From positions 992,001 through 1,056,000 of the forward strand of contig NZ_RJJY01000002.1 of NCBI RefSeq assembly GCF_003751085.1: a DNA stretch of 64,000 nucleotides, in the 5' to 3' direction. Under the pieces are notes generated by a model, which saw only the letters and a program-made list of their open reading frames with translations, had not been told where the DNA came from and did not search any database. Positions 24,209 to 32,858 of this stretch are shown piece by piece (the stretch's first letter is position 1; each line of letters starts with the position of its first letter). The translations under genes and the position numbers were made by a program. The DNA comes from Micromonospora sp. Llam0. GTDB taxonomy: Bacteria > Actinomycetota > Actinomycetes > Mycobacteriales > Micromonosporaceae.

Positions 24209-24625
24209 ATGGCAGAAGTTGAGGGTATCCGTACCGGTAGACACTGCGTCTTCGCGATGCATGTTCATTTGGTTTTCGTGACGAAGTTCCGGCACACGGT
24301 GTTCGCCGACCGGCACCTGTCCCGCATGGAACAGATCATGCGGGACGTATGCCGCGACTTCGAGGCCGAACTGGTCGAGTTCAACGGCGGCCACAACCAC
24401 GTCCACCTGCTGGTCGACCACCCACCCAAAGTCGCCGTTTCCCGCCTGGTCAACTCACTCAAGGGCGTCCCGTCGCGCCGCCCGCGGCAGGAGTTCCCCG
24501 ACCTCGCACGCCACTACTACCGGGCCAACAAACTCTGGTCGGGCTCGTACTTCGCCGGCTCCGTCGGCGGCGCACCACTGAGCATCGTCAAGCAGTACAT
24601 CGAGCAGCAAAACCGGCCAGGTTAG
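24209..24625 (+). CDS. tnpA: TnpA, HUH-type Y1 transposase of the IS200/IS605 element
   Basis: A 138-residue Y1 transposase. The HUH motif is His64-Val-His66 (NHVHLL), and Tyr130 (VKQYIEQQ) is the candidate nucleophile that cuts single-stranded DNA. The length and the C-terminal helix are normal, so the element looks complete. It diverges from tnpB. Confidence 0.92.
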   Translation: MAEVEGIRTGRHCVFAMHVHLVFVTKFRHTVFADRHLSRMEQIMRDVCRDFEAELVEFNGGHNHVHLLVDHPPKVAVSRLVNSLKGVPSRRPRQEFPDLARHYYRANKLWSGSYFAGSVGGAPLSIVKQYIEQQNRPG

Positions 24626-24707
24626 AGCACTGCCCGGGCCCTGGCGGCCCTCCCAGCGCGGGCCTTCACCCCCGGGCCTGAAGGCCGGAGCACTGGCCCG
24701 CATTCCG

Positions 24708-25154
24708 GTAGCGGTCGACTGCGTCGCCGGACAGCCCCACCTGCAGCGACCGGTACGGCAGCGGTCCGAGCCGCAGCGACCGCTCAGGATCCCACTGCAC
24801 CCGCACCGGGCTCGTCCTCACCCGTTGCGCCCAGGTATCGCGATCCGGGTACAAGCTTCGGTCGAAGTGGCTCAGGCACGCTGCCGCCAGCGCCCGCTCG
24901 AACCCGCTGCGCCGGATCTCGACCGCCAGCACCCGCTCCTGACCGGGCTTGGACGCCCACCCGCACCGGTACATCATCCACAGGAACGACGGCTTGATCC
25001 ACGTCATCCGGTCCCGCTTGAACGGGGCCACGAATCGCCCGTTCGCCAACGCCGGCACTGCGATCTCCGCCGGATACGCCTGGTACACGGTGACGGTGTC
25101 GGCGGTGTACCGACCCCGGACCTGCCGATGACGACCCTCCACGCATGTGATCAT
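24708..25154 (-). pseudogene. DUF4291 gene, 5' fragment right of the IS200/IS605 element
   Basis: Exactly 149 codons lie between the ATG at 25154 and the IS border. The sequence has strong DUF4291 features: ADTVTVYQAY, FKRDRMTWIKPSFLWMMYR and SPVRVQWDPERSL. The open frame runs on for a few residues into the IS (RNAGQCSG). Joined with 22750-22932 it gives a 209-residue protein, the normal family length. A start at GTG 25139 is also possible. The function of DUF4291 is not known to me. Confidence 0.8.
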
Positions 25155-25308
25155 CGCCGATGCAGCCGACGGTCATCCACCAGATTCCGCCCAGCATCCG
25201 CACGGCCGTAACACGCTCCGCCTGCTAGGGCCTTACGCGCCGACGTCACTCAGAGCTGCGACAGCAGCGCTGCCGGTGCGCACGTTTTACGCGTTGTACG
25301 CTGGTGTC

Positions 25309-25584
25309 GTGGTTGCGCGAGAGTACGGGTGGACTGAGGCCGGCAAGATCAGCGCGGCACGGCACGGCGTCTCCGAACGGGAGACGGTCGAAGCGCTCTA
25401 CTCGCCGCAGCGGATCGAGAACCACATCGGGACACTCCTGCTGGCGGTAGCTGGCCTGGCTGACACAGCACGCGTGATCATGGTGCTGTGTGAGCGGGTG
25501 GGGAAGGTCAACAGCTACGCGATCCTGGCGGCTCGGCCTGCGACGCCGGAGGAGGTCAAGCAGTGGATGGAGGGGACACGATGA
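25309..25584 (+). CDS. Small protein, possible toxin of a toxin-antitoxin pair
   Basis: A 91-residue protein from GTG 25309; the longer frame back to 25147 overlaps the DUF4291 promoter and has poor coding character. The sequence (REYGWTEAGKISAARHGVS, then SYAILAARPATPEE) faintly recalls BrnT or DUF4258-type toxins but I cannot assign it firmly. It is followed, with an ATGA overlap, by a ribbon-helix-helix protein, the usual layout of such pairs. TACGCT at 25297-25302, six bases before the GTG, could be the -10 of a leaderless message. Confidence 0.55.
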   Translation: MVAREYGWTEAGKISAARHGVSERETVEALYSPQRIENHIGTLLLAVAGLADTARVIMVLCERVGKVNSYAILAARPATPEEVKQWMEGTR

Positions 25585-25868
25585 GTGCGAGCCGTGATCC
25601 GCGGATGATGAGCCGCGAAGAGCTGGTGGCGTATTTCGACCAGGGTGGCGACATCTCGGAGCTGCTACGCGACGCCTCCAGAGGCCCCGATCTTGGCCCT
25701 ACGCCGTCACCGGAGAGCGTACCCATGATCGTTACCGGAGTCCGCCTCTCCGCGACGGCCGTGCGGCGGCTGGACGAACTCGCCGGCAACGACAAGGGAG
25801 GCCGGTCGGGGCTCATTCGTCAGGCGATCGACGAGTTCCTCGCCCGACACGCCGACGAAGCGGCGTGA
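25581..25868 (+). CDS. Ribbon-helix-helix (CopG-like) protein, probable antitoxin
   Basis: A 95-residue protein. The C-terminal part, VTGVRLSATAVRRLDELAG and RSGLIRQAIDEFLARH, is a ribbon-helix-helix DNA-binding fold. The N-terminal half (SREELVAYFDQGGDISELL) would bind the partner. ATG 25581 with GGAGGGG upstream overlaps the stop of the preceding gene. RHH antitoxins repress their own operon. Confidence 0.72.
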   Translation: MSASRDPRMMSREELVAYFDQGGDISELLRDASRGPDLGPTPSPESVPMIVTGVRLSATAVRRLDELAGNDKGGRSGLIRQAIDEFLARHADEAA

Positions 25869-26023
25869 GACACGCTGACGAGGCGGCACGGTCCAGCAAC
25901 GCGCGCACGGAAACAGTTGCCGTACCTCTTGTCTGCTGCGATTTCGGTCGCGAAGATGGCTCCTAGCTGGCGGATACCTCATCCTGCCTGATCCAGGCCG
26001 AGCCGACGTGCAGGAGCCGAACG

Positions 26024-27460
26024 ATGACCGACAAGCAGACGGTGCGCAACTTTGTCGACGGCGGCTACGTCGACCCGGTCGACGGCGGCTACCAGGACCT
26101 GGTCGACCCGTGCACCGGTGAGGTGTTCGCCCAATCACCAACGTCCAGCCCCGCCGACGTCGACCGGGCCATGTCGGCCGCCGCCACCGCCTTCGAAAGC
26201 TGGCGGGACACCACCCCGGCGCAGCGGCAGCTGGCCCTGCTCAAGCTGGCCGACGCGGTCGAGGCCCGCGCCGCCGACCTGGTCGACGCCGAGGTCCGCA
26301 ACACCGGCAAGCCACGCCAGCTGACCGCCGACGAGGAGCTGCCGCCCAGCGTCGACCAGCTCCGGTTCTTCGCCGGGGCGGCCCGGGTGCTGGAGGGCAA
26401 ATCGGCCGGCGAGTACCTGGCCGGGCACACCTCCTACGTACGCCGGGAGCCGATCGGGGTCTGCGCGCAGGTGACGCCCTGGAACTACCCGCTGATGATG
26501 GCGGTCTGGAAGATCGCCCCGGCGCTGGCCGCCGGCAACACGGTGGTGCTCAAACCGTCCGACACCACCCCGCTGTCCACGCTGCTGCTGGCCGAGATCG
26601 CCGCCGAGTTCCTGCCGCCGGGCGTGTTCAACGTGGTCTGCGGCGACCGGGACACCGGCCGGGCGTTGGTCGCCCACCCGACCCCGGAGTTCGTGTCGAT
26701 CACCGGTTCCACCCGGGCCGGCATGGAGGTGGCGGCCGCCGCCGCACCCGACCTCAAGCGCACCCACCTGGAACTGGGCGGCAAGGCCCCGGTGGTGGTC
26801 TTCGACGACGCCGACGTGGCGGCGGCTGCCGAGGCGATCGCCGGTGCCGGCTACTTCAACGCCGGGCAGGACTGCACCGCGGCGACCCGGGTGTTGGCCG
26901 GACCGGGCGTGCACGACGACTTCGTCGCCGCCCTGGCCGAGCAGGCCCGGTCGACGAAAACCGGACTACCGGACGAGCCGGACGTGGCGTACGGGCCGTT
27001 GAACAACGCCGACCAGTTGGGCCGGGTCACCGGCTTCGTCGACCGGCTACCGGACCACGCGCAGCTGCACACCGGCGGCGCGCGCGTCGGTGACCGGGGC
27101 TACTTCTACGCCCCGACGGTGGTCGCCGGGGTGCGCCAGCCGGACGAGATCATCCAGGACGAGGTGTTCGGGCCGGTGATCACCGTGCAGCGCTTCACCG
27201 ACGAGGACGAGGCGGTCCGGTGGGCCAACGGCGTCAGGTACGGCCTGTCCGCCTCCGTGTGGACCCGCGACCACGGCCGGGCGATGCGGATGACCCGCCG
27301 GCTCGACTTCGGCTGCGTCTGGGTCAACACCCATATCCCGATCGTGGCGGAGATGCCGCACGGCGGCTTCAAGCACTCCGGCCACGGCAAGGACCTGTCC
27401 ATGTACGGGCTGGAGGACTACACCCGACTCAAGCACGTCATGCACGCGATCGAGGACTGA
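26024..27460 (+). CDS. Aldehyde dehydrogenase, probably gamma-aminobutyraldehyde dehydrogenase
   Basis: A 478-residue NAD(P)-dependent aldehyde dehydrogenase. The motifs are TPWNYPLMMAVWKIAPALAAGN, the general base glutamate in LELGGKAP and the catalytic cysteine in FNAGQDCTAATR. The GQDC form is typical of aminobutyraldehyde dehydrogenases such as YdcW/PatD. It would oxidise 4-aminobutyraldehyde from putrescine to GABA. It converges on the potC gene with a 23-base overlap, so it is not in that operon but belongs to the same pathway. AGGAG precedes ATG 26024. Confidence 0.87.
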   Translation: MTDKQTVRNFVDGGYVDPVDGGYQDLVDPCTGEVFAQSPTSSPADVDRAMSAAATAFESWRDTTPAQRQLALLKLADAVEARAADLVDAEVRNTGKPRQLTADEELPPSVDQLRFFAGAARVLEGKSAGEYLAGHTSYVRREPIGVCAQVTPWNYPLMMAVWKIAPALAAGNTVVLKPSDTTPLSTLLLAEIAAEFLPPGVFNVVCGDRDTGRALVAHPTPEFVSITGSTRAGMEVAAAAAPDLKRTHLELGGKAPVVVFDDADVAAAAEAIAGAGYFNAGQDCTAATRVLAGPGVHDDFVAALAEQARSTKTGLPDEPDVAYGPLNNADQLGRVTGFVDRLPDHAQLHTGGARVGDRGYFYAPTVVAGVRQPDEIIQDEVFGPVITVQRFTDEDEAVRWANGVRYGLSASVWTRDHGRAMRMTRRLDFGCVWVNTHIPIVAEMPHGGFKHSGHGKDLSMYGLEDYTRLKHVMHAIED

Positions 27461-28277
27461 CCTGGCCTCGCCGCCGCCCGAGGGCACCGCCGAGCACCAC
27501 CAGCAGCAGCGCGACCGCGAACATCGCCGTGCCGATCACGTTGACCTGCGGCGGGATGCCACGCTGGGCGGCGCCCCAGACGTACATCGGGAAGGTGACG
27601 GTGGTGCCGGAGTTGAAGTTCGTCACGATGAAGTCGTCGAACGACAGCGAGAAGGCCAGCAGCGCGGCGGCCACGATGCCGGGCAGCACCAGCGGCAGGG
27701 TGACCAGGCGGAACGTCTGCCATTCGGAGGCGTACAGGTCCATCGCCGCCTCCTCCAGGCGGGTGTCCATGCCGGCCAGCCGCGCCTTCACGGTGACCAC
27801 GACGAAGCTCAGGCAGAACATCACGTGGGCGGTCACCACGGTCCAGAAGCCCAGCGGCACCGCCCCGGCCACGAACAGGGTGAGCAGCGACGAGCCCATC
27901 ACCAGCTCCGGCGTGGCCATCGGCAGGAAAATCAGCAGGTTGACCGCGGACCGGCCACGGAACCGGTGCCGGACCAGCGCGAACGCCATCAGCGTGCCGA
28001 GGATCGTCGCCCCGGCGGTGGCCAGGAAACCGATCTGTACGCTGCGCAGCACCGCGTCGCACATCTCGCTGGTGGCACACGGCTGCCGCCAGTTGTCCAA
28101 CGTGAACTCGTTGAAGTCGTAGGACAGCCGGCTGGACGGCCGGTTGAAGGACAACCCGGCGACCACCGCCACCGGCAGCAGCAGGTAGCCGAGCACCAGC
28201 AGACCGACGCCGAGCACCCAGCGGTCGACCAGCCACCGGGCCAGCCGCGCACCGGTCCCCGTCGCGCCCCGGCCCAT
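27438..28277 (-). CDS. potC: Spermidine/putrescine ABC transporter permease (PotC-like)
   Basis: A 279-residue inner-membrane permease with about six transmembrane segments. The cytoplasmic EEAAMDLYASEWQTFRLVTLPL loop is the EAA motif that contacts the ATPase. ATG 28277 overlaps the stop of the other permease (TGATG), with AGGAGG upstream in that gene; GTG 28280 is an equal alternative. It is the last gene of a four-gene leftward operon. Confidence 0.88.
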   Translation of the reverse strand: MGRGATGTGARLARWLVDRWVLGVGLLVLGYLLLPVAVVAGLSFNRPSSRLSYDFNEFTLDNWRQPCATSEMCDAVLRSVQIGFLATAGATILGTLMAFALVRHRFRGRSAVNLLIFLPMATPELVMGSSLLTLFVAGAVPLGFWTVVTAHVMFCLSFVVVTVKARLAGMDTRLEEAAMDLYASEWQTFRLVTLPLVLPGIVAAALLAFSLSFDDFIVTNFNSGTTVTFPMYVWGAAQRGIPPQVNVIGTAMFAVALLLVVLGGALGRRRGQVSPRSRA

Positions 28278-29188
28278 CACAGCACCTCCTCGGTGCCGGT
28301 GCGCCGGACGTAGACCGACACGATGATCAGGATCGCCGCCATCAGCAGGAACGACAGCGCCGCCGCCTGCGGATAGTCCAGCCGCACCAGGAACGCCGAG
28401 TCGATCACGTTGCCGATCATGTACTCGTTGGGGGTGCCGAGCAGCCGGGCGTTGATGTAGTCACCGGAGGCCGGGATGAAGGTCAGCAGGGTGCCGGCGA
28501 CCAGGCCGGGTGCCGACAACGGCAGGGTCACCCGCCAGAAGGCCCGCGCCGGGCTGGCGTACAGGTCACTGGCCGCCTCCAGCAGCCGGGGATCGAGCCG
28601 GTCCAGGCTCGCGTACAGCGGCAGCACCATGAACGGCAGGAAGTTGTACGTCAGCCCGAGCACCACCGCGACCGGGGTGAACAGCAGCCGGCCGTCCGGC
28701 GCGAGCAGGTGCAGATCCCGCAGTACGCCGACCAGCCAGCCGTTCTCCGACAGGATCGTCTTCCAGGCCAGGGTGCGCACCAGGAAACTGGTGAACATCG
28801 GGGCGACGACGCAGACCAGCATCAGGTTCTTCCACCGGCCGGCCCGCCGGGCGATCGCGTACGCCAGCGGGTAGCCGAGCAGCACCGCGATGACCGTGGC
28901 GATGCCGGCGAAGAGGAAGCCGCGACCGAACTGCGTCCAGTACGCCGCCAGCGCGTCCGGGTAGTTGCCGAACGACCAGGTCATCGCGTACCCGGTGGCC
29001 AGCGAGCCGGTCGGGTCGTACAGGCTGGTCGCGGCGAGCTGCACCGCCGGCACCGCGAAGAACAGGATCAGCCACGCCCCGCCGGGCAGGAGCAGCAGGT
29101 ACGGCAGCAGCCGGCTGCGCCGCCGGACGGCCGGCACCGGGGCGGGTGGCTTTCCCGCTCCGCCGCCGACGTGGGCCAGGACGCTCAT
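28277..29188 (-). CDS. potB: Spermidine/putrescine ABC transporter permease (PotB-like)
   Basis: A 303-residue permease. A basic cytoplasmic N-terminus is followed by a first membrane segment (LLPYLLLLPGGAWLILFF) and five more. The EAA loop is LLEAASDLYASPARAFWRVTLPLSAPG. Its start overlaps the end of potA by four bases. It would pair with PotC as the membrane channel. Confidence 0.88.
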   Translation of the reverse strand: MSVLAHVGGGAGKPPAPVPAVRRRSRLLPYLLLLPGGAWLILFFAVPAVQLAATSLYDPTGSLATGYAMTWSFGNYPDALAAYWTQFGRGFLFAGIATVIAVLLGYPLAYAIARRAGRWKNLMLVCVVAPMFTSFLVRTLAWKTILSENGWLVGVLRDLHLLAPDGRLLFTPVAVVLGLTYNFLPFMVLPLYASLDRLDPRLLEAASDLYASPARAFWRVTLPLSAPGLVAGTLLTFIPASGDYINARLLGTPNEYMIGNVIDSAFLVRLDYPQAAALSFLLMAAILIIVSVYVRRTGTEEVL

Positions 29189-30363
29189 GAGGCGGGTACG
29201 GCGTCGTCGAGCAGCGGGGCGGTCTGGTCGCCGGTGCCCGGCTCGCGGGCCAGCAGGAAGGCGTGCGCCGGCTGCCAGTAGGCGGCCACCTCGGCACCGA
29301 CCGGCAGCAGAGCTCCGTCCCCGCTGTTCGGGCTGAACACGCTCAGCTCGGTGCCCCAGCCGGTACGCACCTGATACTGGGTGCTGACCCCGAGGTACGC
29401 CAACTCGGTGACCACGCCGGTGACCGACTGCGCCCCGGCCGGCACGGCGTCGGCGTCCCGGGTCAGGGCGAGCTTTTCCGGGCGTACCCCCAGATGGACC
29501 GGACCGTCGACGGACCGGGACCGGGCCGCGGGCACGGTGAACCGCGAGCCGTACGCGGTGACCAGCACGTCGTCGCCGGATCGGCCGGTGGCCTCGCCGG
29601 CCAGCAGGTTCGACTGGCCGAGAAAGTTCGCCACGAACGCGGTCGCCGGAAATTCGTACATCTGCGCGGGTGGGCCGAGCTGCTCGATCCGGCCGGCGTT
29701 CATCACCGCGACCGTGTCGGCCATCGTCATGGCCTCCTCCTGGTCGTGGGTAACGTGCACGAAGGTGATGCCGACCTCGGTCTGGATGCGTTTCAGCTCG
29801 GCCTGCATCTGCCGGCGCAGTTTGAGGTCGAGCGCGCCGAGCGGTTCGTCGAGCAGCAGCACCTGCGGGTGGTTGATCAACGCGCGGGCCAGGGCGACCC
29901 GCTGCTGCTGCCCGCCGGAGAGCTGCTGCGGGCGGCGCGGGCCGAACCCGTCGAGCTGCACCAGGGCGAGCATCCGATCGACCTGCGGGCGCACGTCGCG
30001 GATGCCACGCCGCCGCAGTCCGAACGCGACGTTGTCGGCCACACTGAGGTGCGGAAACAGCGCATAGCTCTGGAAGACGGTGTTCACCGGCCGCCGGTAC
30101 GGCCGCAGCCGGGTGATGTCCCGCCCGCCGAGCAGCAGCCGGCCGCTGGTGGGCTGTTCCAGCCCGGCGACCATCCGCAACGTGGTGGTCTTGCCGCAGC
30201 CGGAGGCGCCGAGCAGGGCGAAGAACGCGCCCTGCGGGATCGTCAGGTCGAGTCCGTCCACGGCGGTGAACGGGCCGAACCGCTTGGTCAGGTCGGTCAG
30301 CTGCAGGTCACCGGCGGGTGGGTCGGCTGGGCGTGGGCCGCCGCCGGTCGGGTCGGTCGCCAT
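29185..30363 (-). CDS. potA: Spermidine/putrescine ABC transporter ATP-binding protein (PotA-like)
   Basis: A 392-residue ATPase. Walker A is GASGCGKT at residues 52-59, the signature is LSGGQQQR, and Walker B is VLLLDEPLGALD, with the switch histidine in VTHDQEEAM. The C-terminal 140 residues form a TOBE-type domain, usual for polyamine and ferric/sugar importers. It follows potD after 11 bases. The ATG at 30363 is the start. Confidence 0.9.
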   Translation of the reverse strand: MATDPTGGGPRPADPPAGDLQLTDLTKRFGPFTAVDGLDLTIPQGAFFALLGASGCGKTTTLRMVAGLEQPTSGRLLLGGRDITRLRPYRRPVNTVFQSYALFPHLSVADNVAFGLRRRGIRDVRPQVDRMLALVQLDGFGPRRPQQLSGGQQQRVALARALINHPQVLLLDEPLGALDLKLRRQMQAELKRIQTEVGITFVHVTHDQEEAMTMADTVAVMNAGRIEQLGPPAQMYEFPATAFVANFLGQSNLLAGEATGRSGDDVLVTAYGSRFTVPAARSRSVDGPVHLGVRPEKLALTRDADAVPAGAQSVTGVVTELAYLGVSTQYQVRTGWGTELSVFSPNSGDGALLPVGAEVAAYWQPAHAFLLAREPGTGDQTAPLLDDAVPAS

Positions 30364-30374
30364 CGGTGCCTGCC

Positions 30375-31613
30375 TCAGGCCCCGATGACCTGCTGGAACT
30401 TCTGCTCGTACGTGCGTTCCTGCTCCTCGGTCAGCGCCATGAACACGGCCGACCGGGCGAGCAGCGCCTCGTCGGGGAAGATCAGCGGGTTGGCGGCCAG
30501 CTCCGGGTCGATGGCGGTCATCGCCTCCTGGGCACCGGCGACCGGGCAGATGAAGTTGACGTACGCGGCGACCTCGGCGGCGACCGCCGGGTGGTAGTAG
30601 TGGTCCATCAGCTTCTCGGCGTTGGTCTTGTGGGCGGCCTGGTTCGGCACCTGCATGTTGTCGGAGAACAGGATCAGCCCGGACTCCGGTGCATGGAAGA
30701 CGATGTTGGGATCCTCGGCGGCCAGCTGAATCACGTCGCCGGACCAGCCGATGCAGGCGGCGACGTCGCCCCGGGCCAGGTCGGCGGCGTAGTCGTTGCC
30801 GGTGAACCGGCGGATCTGCCCGTCGGCGACCGCCTGGCGCAGCTTCTCCAGAGCGTCGTCGAACTGGGCGTCAGTGAAGGCGGCCGGGTCGTGCCCGTTG
30901 GACTGCAGCAGCAGACCCATGGTGTCGCGCATTTCGGTCAACGCGGTCACCCGGCCTTTGAGGTCGGCCCGGGTGAGCAGGTCGTCGATGGTGCGGACCT
31001 CGCCGGTGACGGTGCCGTTGTAGGCGATCCCGGTCAGCCCGGACTGCCACGGTACGGCGTACGAGTCGTCGGGGTCGAACGGCCGGGCCTTCAGCGACGG
31101 CAGCAGGTTGGCCGTGACGTTGGGCAGGTTCGCCTTGTCGAGGGACTGCACCCAGCCGAGTCGGATCATCCGGGCGGCGAGCCAGTCGGTGAGCACCATG
31201 ATGTCCCGCCCGGTGGGCTGGCAGGCTGACAACTGGTTCTGCACCTTGCCGAAGAACTCGTTGTTGTCGTTGATGTCCTCGGTGTACGTGACCGTGATGC
31301 CGGAGGTCTGCTGGAACGCCTCCAGGGTGGGTCGGCGGCTCTCGTCAACGGCGTCGACGTCGATGTACTGCGGCCAGTTCGAGAAGTTGATCACCTGTTC
31401 GCTGTCGGACAGGTCCTCGCTGACGCAGCTCTCCTCGGTCTGCTGGGCGGCCGGGGTGCCGCAGGCGGCGAGCGCGCCGCCGGCGATCAGCAGCCCGCCG
31501 GAGGTGGCGGCGCCGCAGACCAGGGTGCGCCGGGTGAGGTTACGGCGCATGCCGAGGGCGGAGAGCAGGGCGGCGGCCGGCGCCGAGGGCGGGGGGCGGA
31601 GGCGACTGCGCAT
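30375..31613 (-). CDS. potD: Polyamine-binding lipoprotein (PotD-like)
   Basis: A 412-residue extracellular solute-binding protein. A twin-arginine-like NLTRRTLVCG precedes a hydrophobic stretch and the lipobox LAAC with Cys51. The mature part has VINFSNWPQYID, VTYTEDINDNNEFF and an AVPWQSGLTGIAYN segment, as in PotD/PotF. The ATG at 31613 has CAGGAG upstream, so the long N-terminus is probably real. It is the first gene of potD-A-B-C, divergent from an Lrp/AsnC gene that may regulate it. Confidence 0.9.
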   Translation of the reverse strand: MRSRLRPPPSAPAAALLSALGMRRNLTRRTLVCGAATSGGLLIAGGALAACGTPAAQQTEESCVSEDLSDSEQVINFSNWPQYIDVDAVDESRRPTLEAFQQTSGITVTYTEDINDNNEFFGKVQNQLSACQPTGRDIMVLTDWLAARMIRLGWVQSLDKANLPNVTANLLPSLKARPFDPDDSYAVPWQSGLTGIAYNGTVTGEVRTIDDLLTRADLKGRVTALTEMRDTMGLLLQSNGHDPAAFTDAQFDDALEKLRQAVADGQIRRFTGNDYAADLARGDVAACIGWSGDVIQLAAEDPNIVFHAPESGLILFSDNMQVPNQAAHKTNAEKLMDHYYHPAVAAEVAAYVNFICPVAGAQEAMTAIDPELAANPLIFPDEALLARSAVFMALTEEQERTYEQKFQQVIGA

Positions 31614-31846
31614 GGACGGCTCCTGAAGGGTGCGGGCCGGCGGGGCCGACCCGGAGGCAAGGCGTAGTTTGTCAACCGATCAGACGCCGATCCTGGCATG
31701 CAGATGCGCACTTCACAAGGGATTCCGTTGCGCCGCTCGCCATTGGCCACGAAATACGCCAGACTCGGACTCTTAACGCCGGGCCACTCGGCGACGTATC
31801 AGCGGTGCGGCACAATGCGCCGATTCTGACAGACGAGGAGACCCGG

Positions 31847-32329
31847 ATGGGGACACGACAGCAGGGTGGCGGCGGCTCCGGTCACGCCGTCCTCGACGAC
31901 GTGGCGAAACAGATCATCGAACAGCTGCAGGAGGACGGACGGCGTCCGTACGCCACCATCGGCAAGGCGGTCGGGCTCTCCGAGGCGGCGGTCCGCCAGC
32001 GGGTGCAGCGGCTGCTCGACGCCGGGGTGATGCAGATCGTCGCGGTCACCGATCCGCTGCAGCTCGGCTTCCCCCGCCAGGCGATGATCGGGCTGCGTAC
32101 CGCCGGGGATCTGGAGACGGTCGCCGACCGGCTCGCGGAGCTGGACGAGGTCGACTACGTGGTGATCACCGCCGGGTCGTTCGACCTGCTCACCGAGGTG
32201 GTCTGCCGCAACGACGACCACCTGCTGGAGATCCTGCAGCGGCTGCGTTCGGTCGAAGGGGTCGTCTCCACCGAGGCGTTCGTCTATCTGAAGCTGCGCA
32301 AGCAGACCTACACCTGGGGTACGGCCTGA
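31847..32329 (+). CDS. Lrp/AsnC-family transcriptional regulator
   Basis: A 160-residue protein. The N-terminal HTH (LDDVAKQIIEQLQEDGRRPYATIGKAVGLSEAAVRQRVQRLL) is followed by a RAM/AsnC ligand-binding domain. ATG 31847 with GACGAGGAG upstream is preferred to the longer frame. Divergence from potD suggests it controls polyamine uptake and catabolism. The last 22 bases of the gene region are repeated at 32777-32798. Confidence 0.88.
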   Translation: MGTRQQGGGGSGHAVLDDVAKQIIEQLQEDGRRPYATIGKAVGLSEAAVRQRVQRLLDAGVMQIVAVTDPLQLGFPRQAMIGLRTAGDLETVADRLAELDEVDYVVITAGSFDLLTEVVCRNDDHLLEILQRLRSVEGVVSTEAFVYLKLRKQTYTWGTA

Positions 32330-32798
32330 CCCGCGTCAGCACCGCCCCACCGACGAGACCGCGAGTGGGCACCGATGCGACATATGTCGATTGTTCATCG
32401 GGGTCCACAGAGGCCAACACTCGATGCTACTTTGGAGCTACCCATGGTGACTAGACGGAGAGGCATCAGCCGTGCGCAATTATCTTCGCAGCGCCTTGGC
32501 GGGAACGCTACTGGCCGTGGCAACCACCATCGCACTCACGGCCACCCCAGCGCAGAGCGCCCCGCCCGACTACCACACCGTCATTTACTACTACTACTCG
32601 GACAGCAGCCACGCCACCGAGGTCGGCATCGGGTACCACTTCCACTGCCCGGATGGCAACTATAAGTATCTGACGGGCGAACGTACGGTGTACTTCACCT
32701 CGATCACAGTCCCGTACTGCTTCTAGCCCGACCAGGACGGCACGGTGCGGCCGCAAGCCGGTCGCGCCGGCAGCCGACACCTGGGGTACGGCCTGACC
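32310..32798 (+). repeat. 22-bp exact direct repeat of the Lrp gene end, flanking the first DUF6289 gene
   Basis: Bases 32310-32331, covering the last codons and stop of the Lrp gene, recur exactly at 32777-32798. The 467-bp interval contains one small secreted-protein gene. A weaker, imperfect repeat of the next gene's end is found in the same position after the second DUF6289 gene. Confidence 0.85.
32472..32726 (+). CDS. Small secreted protein, DUF6289-like, first copy
   Basis: An 84-residue protein with a signal peptide (basic start, SALAGTLLAVATTIALTA core, cleavage after PAQSA). The mature 50-odd residues have two cysteines and the block YYYSDSSHATEVGIGYHFHC. A related protein is encoded at 33874-34125 with the same YYSDSSHA and GHCPD-type features. 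I connect it to DUF6289 with moderate certainty. The function is unknown. The GTG at 32472 is the start. Confidence 0.65.
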   Translation: MRNYLRSALAGTLLAVATTIALTATPAQSAPPDYHTVIYYYYSDSSHATEVGIGYHFHCPDGNYKYLTGERTVYFTSITVPYCF

Positions 32799-32858
32799 GG
32801 CCGGATTGATTCGCTTCCCTACCCTGACGGCACACGTCGAGGAAAGTGGGGCAAACGG

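Larger units (their letters stand above)
22933..24707. mobile_element. IS200/IS605-family element with divergent tnpA and tnpB, about 1.78 kb
   Basis: The boundaries come from rejoining the interrupted DUF4291 gene. The flanks 24708-25154 and 22750-22932 are exact multiples of three and restore a continuous protein (VDRY-VDEW) with no target duplication, as expected for this family. The left end carries the typical TTGACATCCTCGCCGCCC sequence and a 12-bp hairpin at 22972-22996. The right end has a palindromic region near 24660-24690. Read on the minus strand, the element sits directly after CTAC. Confidence 0.85.
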
